Below, one piece after another: positions 35,855 to 46,483 of a stretch of 64,000 nt of DNA. The DNA is from Tsukamurella sp. PLM1. Its GTDB lineage: Bacteria > Actinomycetota > Actinomycetes > Mycobacteriales > Mycobacteriaceae. The DNA lies in assembly GCF_023168325.1 (NCBI RefSeq), contig NZ_AP025688.1:2852001-2916000 (forward strand), given 5' to 3'. The number at the start of each line of letters is the position of its first letter. Positions within the stretch are counted from its first letter, which is position 1. The translations under genes and the position numbers were made by a program. Below the pieces are notes generated by a model. The model saw only the letters and a list, made by a program, of their open reading frames with translations, was not told the DNA's origin and ran no database searches.

Positions 35855-37171
35855 GCGGTCTCCTTCTCGTCGTCGCCGGCGGCCGCGTCGTCCGACGGTG
35901 CCGCCTCCTCGTCCTCGGCGCGGCGCACCAGGACCGTGGTGATCCGCATCCGCCCGCGCCGGTCGGTGGCGCCCTCCGCCTCCAGCAGGAGCCCGTGCGC
36001 GCGGGCCTCGGACCCGGGCAGCGGGACACGGCCGAGCGCGAGGCCGAGAAGGCCACCGACGGTGTCGACCTCGTCCTCCTCGATGTCGGAGTCGAACAGC
36101 TCGCCCAGTGTCTCGAGGTCGAGCCGGGCGGACACCCGGAACACCCCGTCGCCGAGGTCCTCGACCGGGGCGATCTCGTCGGTGTCGTACTCGTCGGTGA
36201 TCTCGCCGACGATCTCCTCGAGAACGTCCTCGATCGTGACGAGCCCGGCGATGGAGCCGTACTCGTTGACCAGGACGGCCATGTGGTTGTTGGTGTGCTG
36301 CATCTCCCGGAGCAACGCGTCGACCGGCTTCGAGTCCGGCACGAACACCGCGGCGCGGGCCATCGTGCCCACCTCGATGGTGTGCCGGTCGGCACCGTCG
36401 GGAAGGGCGACGAGGTCCTTGAGGTAGACGACGCCGCGCACGTCGTCGACGTTCTCGCCGATGACGGGGATGCGCGAGTGCCCGGACCGGACGGCGAGCT
36501 TGATCGCCTGCGGGACCGACTTGTCGGCCTCGATCCAGACGATCTCGGGCCGCGGCACCATGACCTCGCGCGCGGCGGTGTCGCCGAGCTCGAACACGGA
36601 CTGGATCATCTTGCCCTCGTCCTCGTCCACCACGCCGCGCTGCTGCGCGAGGTCGACGAGCTCGCGCAGCTCGACCTCCGTCGCGAACGGGCCGTTGCGG
36701 TAGCCGCGGCCGGGCGTGATCGCGTTGCCGAGCAGGATGAGCAGGCGGGTGATCGGCCCCATGAGGATCGCGATGCCCTGCAGCACCACCGCGGTGGTGC
36801 AGCCCAGGGTGTACGCGTGCTGCCGCCCCAGGGTGCGCGGGCCGACGCCGATCAGCACGTAACTGACCAGGGCCATGATCGCGGCGGTGACCACGGCCGT
36901 CCACACCGTGGACAGGTAGCGGTCGAGGACGAGGAACACGAGCACGGTCGCCAGGACCTCGCACGCCGTGCGCAGCAGCACCACGAGGTTGACGTACATG
37001 GGCCGGTTGACCAGCACGCGCTGCAGGCGCTTGGCGCCGGGCCTCCTCCTCGACGAGGTCCTCGACGCGGGCCGGCGACACCGTCAGCAGCGCCGAGTCG
37101 AGCGCCGCGAACAGGCCGCCCAGCAGCACGAGGGCGACGACGCCGACGATCAGCGGGATCGACGAGAGCAC
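35851..37171 (-). CDS. CorC/HlyC-type CNNM membrane protein with CBS pair, one frame break
   Basis: The N-terminus [20 protein letters not shown] plus [20 protein letters not shown] is in one frame. The rest ([20 protein letters not shown] onward) is in another, separated near 37045. It has three further membrane segments, then a CBS pair ([40 protein letters not shown]) and a CorC_HlyC domain ([18 protein letters not shown]). The restored length is about 439 aa. The family is implicated in divalent-cation (Mg/Co) homeostasis or membrane integrity. It is coupled to neighbours on the ybeY side and by ATGA to the deaminase-like gene. Confidence 0.85.
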
Positions 37172-37174
37172 GCG

Positions 37175-37714
37175 CTAGTCCCGCCGCCCCAGGAAGCCCG
37201 TCCGTCCGAGCAGCTTCTCGTCGCGCGCCGACTGGCGGGCTCGGCGATCCTTCTCCCGCTGCTGCGCGTAGTACTCCGCGAGGATGCTGTCCTGGAGCGC
37301 GAACATCTCGCGCTCCTCGTCGGGCTCGGCGTGGTCGAACCCGAGCAGGTGCAGCACGCCGTGCACGGTGAGCACGTTCAGCTCATGGCCGGTCGAGTGT
37401 CCCGCGGCCACGGCCTGCTCGGCCGCGAACTGCGGGCAGAGCACGATGTCGCCGAGCGTCGCGGGGCCGGCGTCCGCCATGTCGGGTCGGCCGCCCGGCG
37501 TCAGCTCGTCCATCGGGAAGCTCATCACGTCCGTGGGGCCGGGCAGGTCCATCCACTTGACGTGCAGGTCGGCCATCGTGTCCAGGTCGACGGCCAGCAT
37601 GTTCAGTTCGGCGCCCGGGTGCACGTCCATCGCCGCGATGGCGAAGCCGGCCACCGCCACGACCTCCGCCTCGTCGACGTCGAAGCCGGACTCGTTCGCG
37701 AATTCGATGCTCAT
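37175..37714 (-). CDS. ybeY: endoribonuclease YbeY
   Basis: This 179-aa zinc-dependent RNase acts in 16S rRNA 3' maturation and ribosome quality control. The metal site [11 protein letters not shown] (the HGxLHLxGxDH signature) is present, preceded by [10 protein letters not shown]. The C-terminal tail ([18 protein letters not shown]) is long and charged. ATG 37714 overlaps the phoH stop. It is next to era, another 16S maturation factor, as is usual. Confidence 0.95.
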   Translation of the reverse strand: MSIEFANESGFDVDEAEVVAVAGFAIAAMDVHPGAELNMLAVDLDTMADLHVKWMDLPGPTDVMSFPMDELTPGGRPDMADAGPATLGDIVLCPQFAAEQAVAAGHSTGHELNVLTVHGVLHLLGFDHAEPDEEREMFALQDSILAEYYAQQREKDRRARQSARDEKLLGRTGFLGRRD

Positions 37715-38792
37715 CGGCGCCCCGGGATCCGTCGCGCGCCGCCCAGCTGGGGGCGCTTGGCCGTCGCGAGCTGCGCCTCGAACTGCGCGTACGCGTCCAC
37801 GATCTCCGCGACCAGCCGGTGCCGCACCACGTCGGCACTGGTCAGCTCGGCGATGTGGATGTCGTCGATGCCGCGCAGGATCTCTACCGCGGCGCGCATA
37901 CCGCTGGTGGCGCCGCCGGGCAGGTCCACCTGCGACGCGTCGCCGGTCACCACGATCTTGGACCCGAAGCCCAGGCGGGTGAGGAACATCTTCATCTGCT
38001 CGGCGGTGGTGTTCTGCGCCTCGTCGAGGATGATGAACGCGTCGTTGAGCGAGCGGCCGCGCATGAACGCCAGCGGCGCCACCTCGATGACGCCCGCCTC
38101 CATCAGCTTGGGGATGGCCTCGGGGTCCATCATGTCGTGCAGCGCGTCGTACAGCGGGCGCAGGTACGGGTCGATCTTGTCGTTGAGCGTGCCCGGGAGG
38201 AAGCCCAGCCGCTCCCCGCCTCCACGGCCGGACGGGTCAGGATGATGCGGCTGACCTGCTTGGACTGCAGCGCCTGCACGGCCTTGGCCATCGCGAGGTA
38301 GGTCTTGCCCGTGCCGGCGGGGCCGACGCCGAACACGATGGTGTGCTCATCGATCGCGTCGACGTACTTCTTCTGATTGACCGTCTTGGGGCGGACGGTC
38401 TTACCGCGGCGCGAGATGATGTCGAGCGTGAGCACCTCGGCGGGCGACTCGCCGGAACCGTCGGTCATCATGCCGACGGACCGCCGCACCTCCTCCGCGC
38501 TGACGGCGACCCCGCTGCGCACGGCGGCCAGCAGCTCGGCGACCACGCGCTCGGCGAGCGCCACGTCGGCCGGCTCACCGGACAGGGTGAGCACGTTGCC
38601 GCGAGCGTGGATGTCCGCCGCCAGGGCACCCTCCAGGGCGCGCAGATTGGCATCCGCGGGGCCGAGGAGTCCGAAGGTCAGCTCGATGGGGATCTCGATG
38701 GTGGACCGCGCCGGCGTCACTGCCCGGGCACGGCTCTCGGAACTGGTGGGGTCTGGCACGCGGTGCGTCAATCCTTCTTCCGGAACGGTCAC
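37711..38792 (-). CDS. phoH: PhoH-like P-loop ATPase, one frame break
   Basis: This ATP-binding protein has Walker [20 protein letters not shown], Walker [13 protein letters not shown] and the conserved [10 protein letters not shown] region. After [10 protein letters not shown] the frame must shift at the CCCC run 38214-38217 to [18 protein letters not shown], giving about 360 aa. The N-terminus contains a KH-like RNA-binding region ([19 protein letters not shown]). The exact function is unknown, but conserved coupling to ybeY and era suggests ribosome/RNA metabolism. Confidence 0.92.
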
Positions 38793-38867
38793 CGCGCCTG
38801 ACGGTGCGGATACGTCCAGTTTAATCCCTCGGCCTACCGCACCGCCTCTGAGATTCGCCCGGGCGGT

Positions 38868-39302
38868 TCAGCGGATCGTGAACGTGCCCGAACACGTCAG
38901 CGTCTCGCCGCCGTGGCCGGTCGCCGACGCGGTCAGCGTCTTGGTCCCCGGCCCCGTCGGCACCGCGTAGAACGTGGTGAAGGCCGGAGCGACGGGATGC
39001 GGCCGCTCGGGTCCGAGGACACCGCGGGCTCCGGTGACGGGGTCGTGCCAGGAGACCGTGCCCGTCCACGGCGTCTGCTTCCATTCGGGGACGCTGATCT
39101 CGATCCGCGCCTTCCCAGGGACGGGGGTGTCGGGGCCGTGGCCCGGCACGGACCCCGTCATCTCCTGCACGGCCATGACGGACATCCGCCCGTCCGCCCG
39201 ACACGCCTGCGGGTCCGCGGCCGCCGTGCCGCCTCCCGCCGCCAGGCCGGCCGCGCCGACCAGCGCCGCGGTAGTCGTGCCGATCATCGTGCGTACGCGC
39301 AT
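38868..39302 (-). CDS. secreted hypothetical protein
   Basis: This 144-aa protein has an N-terminal Sec signal (MRVRTMIGTTTAALVGAAGL with an AAAD-type cleavage site near residue 29) and a small beta-rich domain with two cysteines likely forming a disulfide (ADPQACRADG and ETLTCSGTFTIR). The form is like an Ig-like or LppP-type extracellular domain. It follows the phoH chain on the same strand after a gap. No family is recognised. Confidence 0.65.
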   Translation of the reverse strand: MRVRTMIGTTTAALVGAAGLAAGGGTAAADPQACRADGRMSVMAVQEMTGSVPGHGPDTPVPGKARIEISVPEWKQTPWTGTVSWHDPVTGARGVLGPERPHPVAPAFTTFYAVPTGPGTKTLTASATGHGGETLTCSGTFTIR

Positions 39303-39364
39303 CGTGCTCTCCCACCTCGTTCCGTTGCTGTCTCTACAGAACGTCGTGGAGAGATCGCGCGCCG

Positions 39365-40093
39365 TTACGGCGCGGCGGACAGCTCCTCGATGGCGGCCAC
39401 GGTGGCCTTGTGTCCCTTCGATCCGGGCTCGAGGAAGTCGTCGTGGCCCTCGCCCTCGATCATCGTCATGGTCACGTCGTTCATGCCGTTCTCCTGCGCC
39501 TGCTGCAGGAACCACTCGGAGAGCTGGTAGGGCACCTGCTCGTCGAGCCGGCCGTGCAGCACCCGCACCCGCGTGGCGAAGGGCATCTGACCCACGGGGC
39601 TCGCCTCCGCGAAGGTCCGCCTCAGCAGGCGCGGATTCGCGTTGGGGCCGAGGTCGAAGAGCAGCCGCATCGACTGGTCGCCGTCGCCGCGCTCGATCAG
39701 GTCGAGCACGCCGCCGCGCGAGATCACGCCCAGCAGGTCGTCCGGACGCTGCGCGGCCGCCCAGACCGCGAGGGTGGCGCCGGCGCTGTGCGCGGCCACG
39801 ATGTGCCCGGCGCCCTTGGCCAGCTTGGCCGTGCCGTAGTCGATCGCGGCGAGCACGTCCTGACTGAGGATCGGCCACGTCACGCCGGGCTCCCCGACGC
39901 GGCGGTACTCGACGTTCCAGACCGGGTAGCCGCGGTCGCTCAAGTCCTTGGCGACCTTCGCCTCCATCTTCATGGTGTAGAGGCTCCGCCAGAAGCCACC
40001 GTGCACCAGCGTGATCAGCGGCTTATCCTTGTCGCCGGGATAGAAGTGCCCGTGCTGCGATTCCTCGCTGCCGTAGAAGATGCGACGCGCCAT
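39365..40093 (-). CDS. alpha/beta-hydrolase (esterase/lipase-like)
   Basis: This 242-aa hydrolase has the oxyanion motif LVHGGFW, the nucleophile elbow AAHSAGATLAVW (G/A-x-S-x-G with Ser as nucleophile), an Asp in HGRLDEQVPY and His in GEGHDDFLEPGS completing the triad. The HGGFW form and size recall kynurenine-formamidase/arylformamidase-like hydrolases, but the substrate is unproven. ATG 40093 is used; the frame is open to 40132 without support. Confidence 0.8.
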   Translation of the reverse strand: MARRIFYGSEESQHGHFYPGDKDKPLITLVHGGFWRSLYTMKMEAKVAKDLSDRGYPVWNVEYRRVGEPGVTWPILSQDVLAAIDYGTAKLAKGAGHIVAAHSAGATLAVWAAAQRPDDLLGVISRGGVLDLIERGDGDQSMRLLFDLGPNANPRLLRRTFAEASPVGQMPFATRVRVLHGRLDEQVPYQLSEWFLQQAQENGMNDVTMTMIEGEGHDDFLEPGSKGHKATVAAIEELSAAP

Positions 40094-40148
40094 CGTGTCC
40101 GAGCACTCCTTCGTCCCAGCGCCGGACGGCACCCGCCGATCCGGTCGA

Positions 40149-40924
40149 TCAGTCCGGCGGCGTGCCGGACCACCTGTCTGTCATCACTCCCAGAGCACCC
40201 AGCGCGACGGCGGCGGCGGTGGAGGTCCGCAGCACCGTCGGGCCGAGGAGCGCGGGCTGCGCACCCATTCCGACCAGGGCATCCAGTTCCTCGGGGCTGA
40301 TTCCGCCCTCCGGCCCCACCACGATAACGACGGTTTCGGTTACTGAGAAGTCAACCTTACCCAGAGGCACCGCCGAACCCTCATGCAAGACAACTACATT
40401 CGCATCCATACTGGTGAGTAGTGGAACGAGTTCCCGTGTGGTCACCAGGTCGTGGATCTCTGGAACGTACGCTCGCCGTGCCTGTTTCGCGGCCGACCGC
40501 GCGACCGCGCGCCACCGGGAGACGCCCTTCTCCGCCTTGCCGGCGCCCTTCCCACCGGCCCCTCCGCCGTCCCACCGGGAGACACAGCGAGCCGCCTGCC
40601 ACGGGACGATCGCGTCGATACCCGCCTCGGTGGCGAGCTCGACCGCCAGCTCGGACCGGTCGGATTTCGGCAGCGCCTGCACCAGCACGACGCGGGGCGA
40701 CGCGGGCGGCACCGTCCACGCCTCGGAGCAGCGGACCGTCACCTCCCCCTGCCCACCGCGGTCGCCTCGCACCTTGCGAGGCCGCCGGCACCGTCGGACA
40801 GGACGAGTTCCTCGCCCACCCGGACTCGGCGCACCGCGGCCGCGTGCCGGCCCTCGTCTCCGGCGAGGACGTACTCCTCGCCGGGCGCGGGCAGCGGGTC
40901 CGCGAGGAAGACGGTGGCCGCCAC
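40149..40924 (-). CDS. rsmE: 16S rRNA m3U1498 methyltransferase RsmE, one frame break
   Basis: This SPOUT-fold enzyme methylates U1498 of 16S rRNA. The N-terminal part (MAATVFLADPLPAPGEEYVL, then GDEGRHAAAVRRVRVGEELV) joins, after one added base in the CCCCC run 40745-40749, to EVTVRCSEAW and VVLVQALPKSDRSELAVELA. The SPOUT knot is VVIVVGPEGGISPEELDALV and PTVLRTSTAAAVALGALGV. GTG 40924 is the start and restored length is about 258 aa. It lies 6 bases after the dnaJ stop, the usual dnaJ-rsmE order. Confidence 0.92.
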
Positions 40925-40930
40925 TCGGGT

Positions 40931-42097
40931 CTACCGCCCGACGAAGGTGTCGCGCAGGCGGGAGAAGATGCCGCCGGCCTGCTCGCCGCCGCCGCGGCGC
41001 GCCGCGTGCGGGCCCTCGCCCGGGAACAGCGCCTTGAGCTCGCGCAGCTTCTCCGTCTGCTTGCGATCCAGCCGGGCGGGGACCGCCACGTCGAAGTGCA
41101 CGACGAGGTTGCCCCGGGTCTGCGAGTTGACCTGCGGCATGCCGTGGCCGCGCAGGACCTTCGTGTCACCGGTCTGGGTGCCGGCCGGGACCTCGACGGT
41201 GAGTTCGCCGTCGATCACCGTCGGCACGGTGACCTCGGCGCCGAGCGCCGCATCGAACATCGGGACGCGGGCCGTCACGTGCAGGGTGCTGCCGTCGCGA
41301 ACGAGGAACTCGTGCTCGCTCTCGGACACCTCCACGTAGAGGTCACCCGCCGGGCCGCCGCCGGGGCCGACCTCGCCCTGGCCGGCCAGCCGCACGCGCA
41401 TCCCGTCGCCGACGCCGGCGGGGATCTTCACGGTGAGGTTGCGGCGCGTGCGCACCCGCCCGTCGCCGCTGCACTTGCTGCACGGGTTCTGGATGATCTC
41501 GCCGACGCCGCCGCAGGTGGGGCACGGCCGCGACGTCATGACCTGGCCGAGGAACGAGCGCTGCACCGACTGGACCTCGCCCGCGCCCTGGCAGGTGGGG
41601 CACGTGGTGGGCTTGCTGTCGCCCTCCGTGCCGGCGCCGTGGCACTTGTCGCAGAGGATCGCGGTGTCCACGGTGAGCTCCCGGCTCACGCCGTTCGCGC
41701 ACTCGTCGAGATTCAGCTCCATGCGGATCAGCGCGTCGTTGCCCTCGCGGACGCGGCCGCGGGGGCCGCGTCCGCCGCCACCCATGCCACCGCCGAAGAA
41801 CGCCTCGAAGACGTCGCCCAGGCCACCGGAGAACCCGGCGCCCCCGAAGCCGCCGGCGCCGAAGCCGCCGCCCGGCGAGCTGTCGAGCGGGTCGCCGCCC
41901 ATATCCACGACGCGGCGCTTCTCGGGGTCGCTCAGCACCTCGTACGCGTCGGAGACGTCGCGGAACTTCTCCTGTGCCGCATCGTCCGGGTTCACGTCGG
42001 GGTGGAGCTCGCGGGCCAGCTTGCGGTACGCGCGCTTGATCTCCTGGTCGGAGGCCTTCGAATCGACCCCGAGGATGCGGTAGTAATCACGTGCCAC
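40931..42097 (-). CDS. dnaJ: chaperone DnaJ (DnaJ2-type)
   Basis: This 388-aa Hsp40 has a J domain with HPD in [20 protein letters not shown], a Gly/Phe region (residues 75-115), a zinc domain with four C-x2-C-x-G-x-G repeats ([32 protein letters not shown]) and the C-terminal substrate-binding domains. GTG 42097 ([18 protein letters not shown]) is the start. It is downstream of hrcA on the same strand, marking it as the HrcA-linked DnaJ2 paralog rather than the dnaK-operon copy. Confidence 0.95.
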   Translation of the reverse strand: MARDYYRILGVDSKASDQEIKRAYRKLARELHPDVNPDDAAQEKFRDVSDAYEVLSDPEKRRVVDMGGDPLDSSPGGGFGAGGFGGAGFSGGLGDVFEAFFGGGMGGGGRGPRGRVREGNDALIRMELNLDECANGVSRELTVDTAILCDKCHGAGTEGDSKPTTCPTCQGAGEVQSVQRSFLGQVMTSRPCPTCGGVGEIIQNPCSKCSGDGRVRTRRNLTVKIPAGVGDGMRVRLAGQGEVGPGGGPAGDLYVEVSESEHEFLVRDGSTLHVTARVPMFDAALGAEVTVPTVIDGELTVEVPAGTQTGDTKVLRGHGMPQVNSQTRGNLVVHFDVAVPARLDRKQTEKLRELKALFPGEGPHAARRGGGEQAGGIFSRLRDTFVGR

Positions 42098-42211
42098 AGC
42101 GGCTAATCCCTCTAACGAACTCGACGACATCTCGCGGACCTGCTCGGACCGCACTCAACCCATGATTCCACTCCGCCCGGCCCGAGGACGATTCGGCCTG
42201 GTCAGCGCAGG

Positions 42212-43246
42212 TCAGCGGTCGCCCAGCACCTCGCCGACGTAGCGCGCCACCGCCGCGACCGAGGCGATCGTGCCCGGGTAGTCCATCCGCGTCGGCCCCA
42301 GGACGCCGAGCCCGCCGAACACCGTCCCCGGAGCGCCGTACCCCGTCGACACCACCGACGCGCCGCGCAGGTTCTCGTCCTGCGTCTCCGAGCCGATCGC
42401 CACCGACACCGTGCCCGGCTGCTGCCGCGAGGTGAGCAGCTTGAGCACCACCACCTGCTCCTCCAGCGTCTCGAGCACGCTCCGCAGCGATCCGGACACC
42501 GCGTCGAAGTCGGCCGCGTTCCGCGTGAGGTTGGCGGTGCCGCCGAGCACCAGGCGGTCGTCCGCACGCTCCACCAGCGTCTCCACCAGCACCGTCGACA
42601 CCCGGATCACCGCGTCGCGCAGATCCCGGGACGCGAGCGGCGCCAGGTCCGCGACGGCCATCGACGCGTCGGGGATCAGCTTGCCCTGCACCGCGGCGCC
42701 GAACAGCTCGCGCAGGCGCGACATGTCCTCGTCGGACGCGGGCCCGCCGAGCTCGACCAGCCGCTGCTCGACCCGGCCCGAGTCCAGGATCACCACGAGC
42801 AGCAGCCGCGTGGGCGCGAGCGCCACCACCTCGAGGTGCCGGACCCGCGCCGAACTGAGCACCGGGTACTGGATCACCGCGACCTGTCGGGTGAGCTGCG
42901 CGAGCAGCCGGACCGAGCGTTGCAACACGTCGTCGAGGTCGACCCCGGTCTCGAGGAACTGCAGGATCGCCCGGCGCTCCGCCGGCGACAGCGGCTTGAT
43001 CTGCGCGATCCGGTCGACGAACTGCCGGTAACCCTTCTCCGTGGGGATCCGCCCGGAGCTGGTGTGCTGCTGCGTGATGTAGCCCTCGGCCTCGAGCACC
43101 GCCATGTCGTTGCGGACCGTGGCGCTCGAGACGCCCAGCTGGTGCCTGTCGACGAGAGCCTTCGACCCGACGGGCTCGTGGGTCTCGACGTAGTCCGCGA
43201 CGATGGCCCGGAGCACCTCGAAACGCCGATCCTCCGTGCTCGACAT
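42212..43246 (-). CDS. hrcA: heat-inducible transcription repressor HrcA
   Basis: This 344-aa repressor of groE-type heat-shock operons acts through CIRCE elements. The winged helix is in [20 protein letters not shown] followed by [14 protein letters not shown] and [19 protein letters not shown]. The GAF-like and insertion domains follow, ending [20 protein letters not shown] 43246 has AAAGGAG about eight bases upstream. No CIRCE element was seen in the 63 bases before it. Confidence 0.95.
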   Translation of the reverse strand: MSSTEDRRFEVLRAIVADYVETHEPVGSKALVDRHQLGVSSATVRNDMAVLEAEGYITQQHTSSGRIPTEKGYRQFVDRIAQIKPLSPAERRAILQFLETGVDLDDVLQRSVRLLAQLTRQVAVIQYPVLSSARVRHLEVVALAPTRLLLVVILDSGRVEQRLVELGGPASDEDMSRLRELFGAAVQGKLIPDASMAVADLAPLASRDLRDAVIRVSTVLVETLVERADDRLVLGGTANLTRNAADFDAVSGSLRSVLETLEEQVVVLKLLTSRQQPGTVSVAIGSETQDENLRGASVVSTGYGAPGTVFGGLGVLGPTRMDYPGTIASVAAVARYVGEVLGDR

Positions 43247-43309
43247 CCCCACGCGCTCCTTTCGCCTGCAATCTTCGAATGTCCAGCTTACGCGGGCTAG
43301 AGTCAAGCC

Positions 43310-43660
43310 GTGATCTTCAAGGGCGTACTCGACGGGAAGCCGTACCCCGATCACGGTCTCGCACCCCGCGAATGGTCGCAGATCCCGCCGCAGCAGGTCC
43401 GCCTGTCGGACCTGGTCACCACCACCACCGTGCTGGCCCTGGACCGGCTGCTGTCCGAGGACTCGACCTTCTACGGCGACCTCTTCCCGCACGCGGTGCA
43501 GTGGAACGGGGACCTGTACCTGGAGGACGGGCTGCACCGCGCCGTCCGGTCCGCGCTGCGCGGCCGCGAGGTGCTGCACTGCCGCGTGCACACCCTCCCG
43601 CCCGGCACTCCGCCGCGGCCGGCCCCGGAGGGTCACGGCAAGCACGCACGTCGCGACTGA
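43310..43660 (+). CDS. conserved small protein, ParB-like fold possible, probably leaderless
   Basis: This 116-aa protein starts at GTG 43310 ([17 protein letters not shown]). TAGAGT at 43295-43300 could be the -10 element of a leaderless mRNA. The C-terminal half [20 protein letters not shown] resembles the D-G-x-H-R substrate loop of ParB/sulfiredoxin-like domains. Mycobacteria have a comparable gene divergent from hrcA. Function unknown. It is followed closely by the SIMPL gene. Confidence 0.7.
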   Translation: MIFKGVLDGKPYPDHGLAPREWSQIPPQQVRLSDLVTTTTVLALDRLLSEDSTFYGDLFPHAVQWNGDLYLEDGLHRAVRSALRGREVLHCRVHTLPPGTPPRPAPEGHGKHARRD

Positions 43661-43672
43661 GAGGACCCGACC

Positions 43673-44305
43673 ATGACGCACCGCACGATCCGCCAGACCG
43701 GCACCGGACAGGCCTTCGCGACCCCGGACACGGTGGTGGCGCAGGTGGGTGTCCAGGTTCGCGCCGACGACGTCGCCACCGCCTTCACCGGGGCCGGCGA
43801 GGCCGCGCGCGCCGTGGTGGCCGCGGTCCGCGCCGCCGGGGTCGCGCCCGCCGACGTCGCGACGGCCGACCTCACGCTGCAGGCCGTCGAGACCGGGCCC
43901 TGGGAGGACCGCCGGCTCGAGGGGTACACGGCAGGCGAGTCGCTCACCGTCACCGTCCGGGACACCGCCGGGGCCGCCGCCGTCCTGCAGGCCGCCGCGA
44001 CCGCCGCCGGGGACGCGGCCCGGATCAGCTCCGTCACCTTCACCCTGTCCGACGGTGCCGCCCCCGCTGCCCGGGCCCGCGAGGCTGCGTTCGCCGACGC
44101 GCGGGCCCGCGCCGAGCAGTACGCGCGGCTCTCGGGGAACGCGCTGGGTGCGGTGCTGTCCATCACCGACGAGGCGCCCGCGGCGCCGCGGCCGGAGGTG
44201 ATGCTGGCCGCCCGGGCCGGCGGCGGACCGTCGGCCGGCCCCGCACTGGAGGCGGGCCGACAGACGATCACGGCGCGGGTCACCGTCGAATGGGAGTTGG
44301 CGTAA
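43673..44305 (+). CDS. SIMPL (DUF541) domain protein, cytoplasmic paralog
   Basis: This 210-aa protein starts [20 protein letters not shown] and has the SIMPL layout: GxGxxxxxPD, alternating helices rich in Ala, [30 protein letters not shown] and a C-terminal [12 protein letters not shown]. There is no signal peptide, in contrast to the next gene. GAGAGGA precedes the ATG. The function is unknown; SIMPL proteins form oligomeric rings and are often periplasmic. A tandem duplication with the downstream lipoprotein is likely. Confidence 0.8.
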   Translation: MTHRTIRQTGTGQAFATPDTVVAQVGVQVRADDVATAFTGAGEAARAVVAAVRAAGVAPADVATADLTLQAVETGPWEDRRLEGYTAGESLTVTVRDTAGAAAVLQAAATAAGDAARISSVTFTLSDGAAPAARAREAAFADARARAEQYARLSGNALGAVLSITDEAPAAPRPEVMLAARAGGGPSAGPALEAGRQTITARVTVEWELA

Positions 44306-44373
44306 CCGTCTTCCCGGTTGCCGTAACCCGCGAACCGCTGCGGCGGCACGCCGCCGCTGCCACCCTGAGTGGC

Positions 44374-45111
44374 ATGGCGAACTCAAGATCCAGCACGGCA
44401 CGGAAACTGCGCGTCATCGCCGCACTGCTCGCGGCGGTCGCACTCGGCGGATCGGTGACGGCGTGCGGGTCGTCCGCCACCTCCAACGACTCCCCGCGCG
44501 AGATCACGGCCGTCGGCGTCGGCGAGTCGTCGGGCAAGCCGGACGTGCTCACGGTCCAGCTCGCGGTCCAGCACGAGGCCGGCGATGTGACGACGGCCCT
44601 CAACGACGCCTCCGCGAGCGCGCAGAAGGTGATCGACGCCGCGAAGGCCAACGGTGTCGAGGACAAGGACATCGCGACGGCGAACGTCAAGGTCGACCCG
44701 CGCTACGGCACCGACCGGGCGATCATGTCATACCAGGCGACGCAGTCGCTCACGGTCAAGGTCCGCAAGGTAGACACGGCGTCGAAGCTGCTCGGCGACC
44801 TCGCGACCGCGGGCGGCGATGCGACGCGGATCAGCTCCGTGGGCTTCGACATCGAGAACGACGCCGCACTCAAGGCCACCGCCCGCGACAAGGCCTTCGC
44901 CGAGGCGAAGACCCGCGCCGAGCAGTACGCGAAGCTGTCCGGCGGCAAGCTCGGCGAGGTACGCACCATCACCGAGGGCGCCGCGCCCAGGCCCACGACC
45001 AGCCGCAACTACACGATGACCCCCGCGCCGTCGGCCGCGTCGGCCGTTCCGATCGAGGTCGGCGAGCAGTCACTCACCGTGACGGTCACGGTGGTGTGGC
45101 AGCTGTCGTAG
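44374..45111 (+). CDS. SIMPL (DUF541) domain lipoprotein
   Basis: This 245-aa protein has a signal peptide and lipobox SVTAC (residues about 27-31), so it is membrane-anchored outside. The mature part has [60 protein letters not shown] and ends [13 protein letters not shown], paralogous to the preceding gene domain for domain. ATG 44374 is used. The stop is 1 base from the hemW stop on the opposite strand. Confidence 0.82.
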   Translation: MANSRSSTARKLRVIAALLAAVALGGSVTACGSSATSNDSPREITAVGVGESSGKPDVLTVQLAVQHEAGDVTTALNDASASAQKVIDAAKANGVEDKDIATANVKVDPRYGTDRAIMSYQATQSLTVKVRKVDTASKLLGDLATAGGDATRISSVGFDIENDAALKATARDKAFAEAKTRAEQYAKLSGGKLGEVRTITEGAAPRPTTSRNYTMTPAPSAASAVPIEVGEQSLTVTVTVVWQLS

Positions 45112-45112
45112 A

Positions 45113-46294
45113 TCAGCCGAGGATCCGGCGCACCACCCCGTCGGCGAGCAGCCGCCCGGCGTCGGTGAGCACGTACGCGTCGCCGTCCCGCTCCAGGTTC
45201 CCGACGGTGACCTCCTCCTCGGCCCGCGCGGCCTCGTCGGGCCGCAGCACCGAGAGCGGGATGCCCGACCGCATGCGCACGCGCAGCATCACGTCCTCGA
45301 CGTGCCGGTCCTCATCGGTGAGCACCTCGTGGCCGGCGATGGGCAGTTCGCCGCGCGCGACGGCGTCGGCGTACCGGGCGGGGTGCTTGACGTTCCACAC
45401 CCGCGTTCCGGCGACGTGGCCGTGCGCGCCGGGCCCGGCGCCCCACCAGTTCGCGCCCTCCCAGTACAGCTCGTTGTGCCGGCACCGGCCCGCCTCAGAG
45501 CGGGACCAGTTCGACACCTCGTACCACTCGAAGCCCGCGGCCCGCAGCGCACCGTCGAGCAGCTCGTAGCGGTGCGCGAGCACGTCGTCGTCGGTGTCGG
45601 GCACCTCGCCGCGGCGGATCCGGCGGGCCAGCGCAGTGCCGTCCTCGACGATCAGCGCGTACGCGGAGACGTGATCCACACCGGCGTCGAGCACCGCGTC
45701 CAGGGAGGCGCGCAGGTCGTCGTCGGTCTCCCCCGGCGTGCCGTAGATCAGGTCCAGGTTCACGTGCTCGAAGCCCGCGGCCCGGGCCTCCTGCGCCGCG
45801 GCCACGGCCCGCCCCGGGGTGTGCCTGCGGTCCAGTACCTTGAGCACGTGCGCGGCCGCGGACTGCATGCCCAGCGACACGCGCGTGTACCCGGCGTCGC
45901 GCAGCCGGGCGAAGAACTCCGGCGAGGTGGACTCGGGGTTGGACTCGGTGGTCACCTCCGCGTCGTCCGCGAACCTGAAGTGCCGACGGGCCGTCGCGAG
46001 AAGGTCGGCGAGCCCCTCGCCGCCCAGGAGCGACGGGGTGCCGCCGCCGACGAACGTTGTCGAGACCTCCACGTCGCCGACGGTGTCGCGGGCGCGGGCC
46101 AGCTCGCCGTCGATCGCCGCGGCCCACGCCTGCGGCGACGACGTGTTCCCGAGCTCGCCGGCGGTGTAGGTGTTGAAGTCGCAGTATCCGCAGCGTGTCG
46201 CGCAGAACGGGACGTGCAGGTACAGCCCGAACGGCGCGGAGTCACCGTCGAGCCGGCCGAGCGCGGGGACCGAGGAGACCGAGGGCACTGACAC
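45113..46294 (-). CDS. hemW: heme chaperone HemW (radical SAM, formerly HemN-like)
   Basis: This 393-aa radical-SAM protein inserts heme into target enzymes. The [4Fe-4S] motif is C-x3-C-x2-C in CATRCGYCDF near residue 31, followed by FVGGGTPSLL, TTESNPEST, SLGMQSAAAHVLKVLDRRHT and NLDLIYGTPGETDDD. True HemN coproporphyrinogen dehydrogenases have a further N-terminal signature absent here. GTG 46294 or GTG 46288 could start translation. Confidence 0.9.
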   Translation of the reverse strand: MSVPSVSSVPALGRLDGDSAPFGLYLHVPFCATRCGYCDFNTYTAGELGNTSSPQAWAAAIDGELARARDTVGDVEVSTTFVGGGTPSLLGGEGLADLLATARRHFRFADDAEVTTESNPESTSPEFFARLRDAGYTRVSLGMQSAAAHVLKVLDRRHTPGRAVAAAQEARAAGFEHVNLDLIYGTPGETDDDLRASLDAVLDAGVDHVSAYALIVEDGTALARRIRRGEVPDTDDDVLAHRYELLDGALRAAGFEWYEVSNWSRSEAGRCRHNELYWEGANWWGAGPGAHGHVAGTRVWNVKHPARYADAVARGELPIAGHEVLTDEDRHVEDVMLRVRMRSGIPLSVLRPDEAARAEEEVTVGNLERDGDAYVLTDAGRLLADGVVRRILG

Positions 46295-46402
46295 CCGATC
46301 AGTCTGGCAGGTGCGCGGCGGCCGAGTTTCACGGGAGTTTCACGCACGGGCGAGCAAAACCCGATTCCCATTTCCGTACCGACCGGTGGCACAATGATCT
46401 CG

Positions 46403-46483
46403 ATGGATGGACAGGGTGAGCTGCTGGCATCGCGCCGGCACATCGACTACCTGCGGGTCTGCAGCAGCAGCTGTCGGCCCTGA
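46403..46483 (+). CDS. cysteine-rich leader peptide of the sulfate reduction operon (attenuator)
   Basis: The 26-aa frame MDGQGELLASRRHIDYLRVC, then SSSCRP and TGA, fits the actinobacterial leader-peptide pattern (RRHID-x-x-RV-C) found before sulfur genes. Polycysteine leaderless short frames acting as cysteine-responsive attenuators are documented in mycobacteria. CACAAT at 46390-46395 is a good -10 element, placing the transcript start at or next to A46403, i.e. leaderless. An in-frame ATG at 46394 is an alternative. It ends 81 bases before sir. Confidence 0.85.
   Translation: MDGQGELLASRRHIDYLRVCSSSCRP

Noticed and set aside
31981-38230. Programmed ribosomal frameshifting in uppS, phoH and similar genes
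   Set aside because: There are no conserved slippery heptamers or downstream pseudoknots, and too many unrelated genes are affected. Sequence indels explain all cases.
43247-43309. CIRCE element in the hrcA promoter
   Set aside because: No TTAGCACTC-N9-GAGTGCTAA-like inverted repeat is present in the short divergent region.
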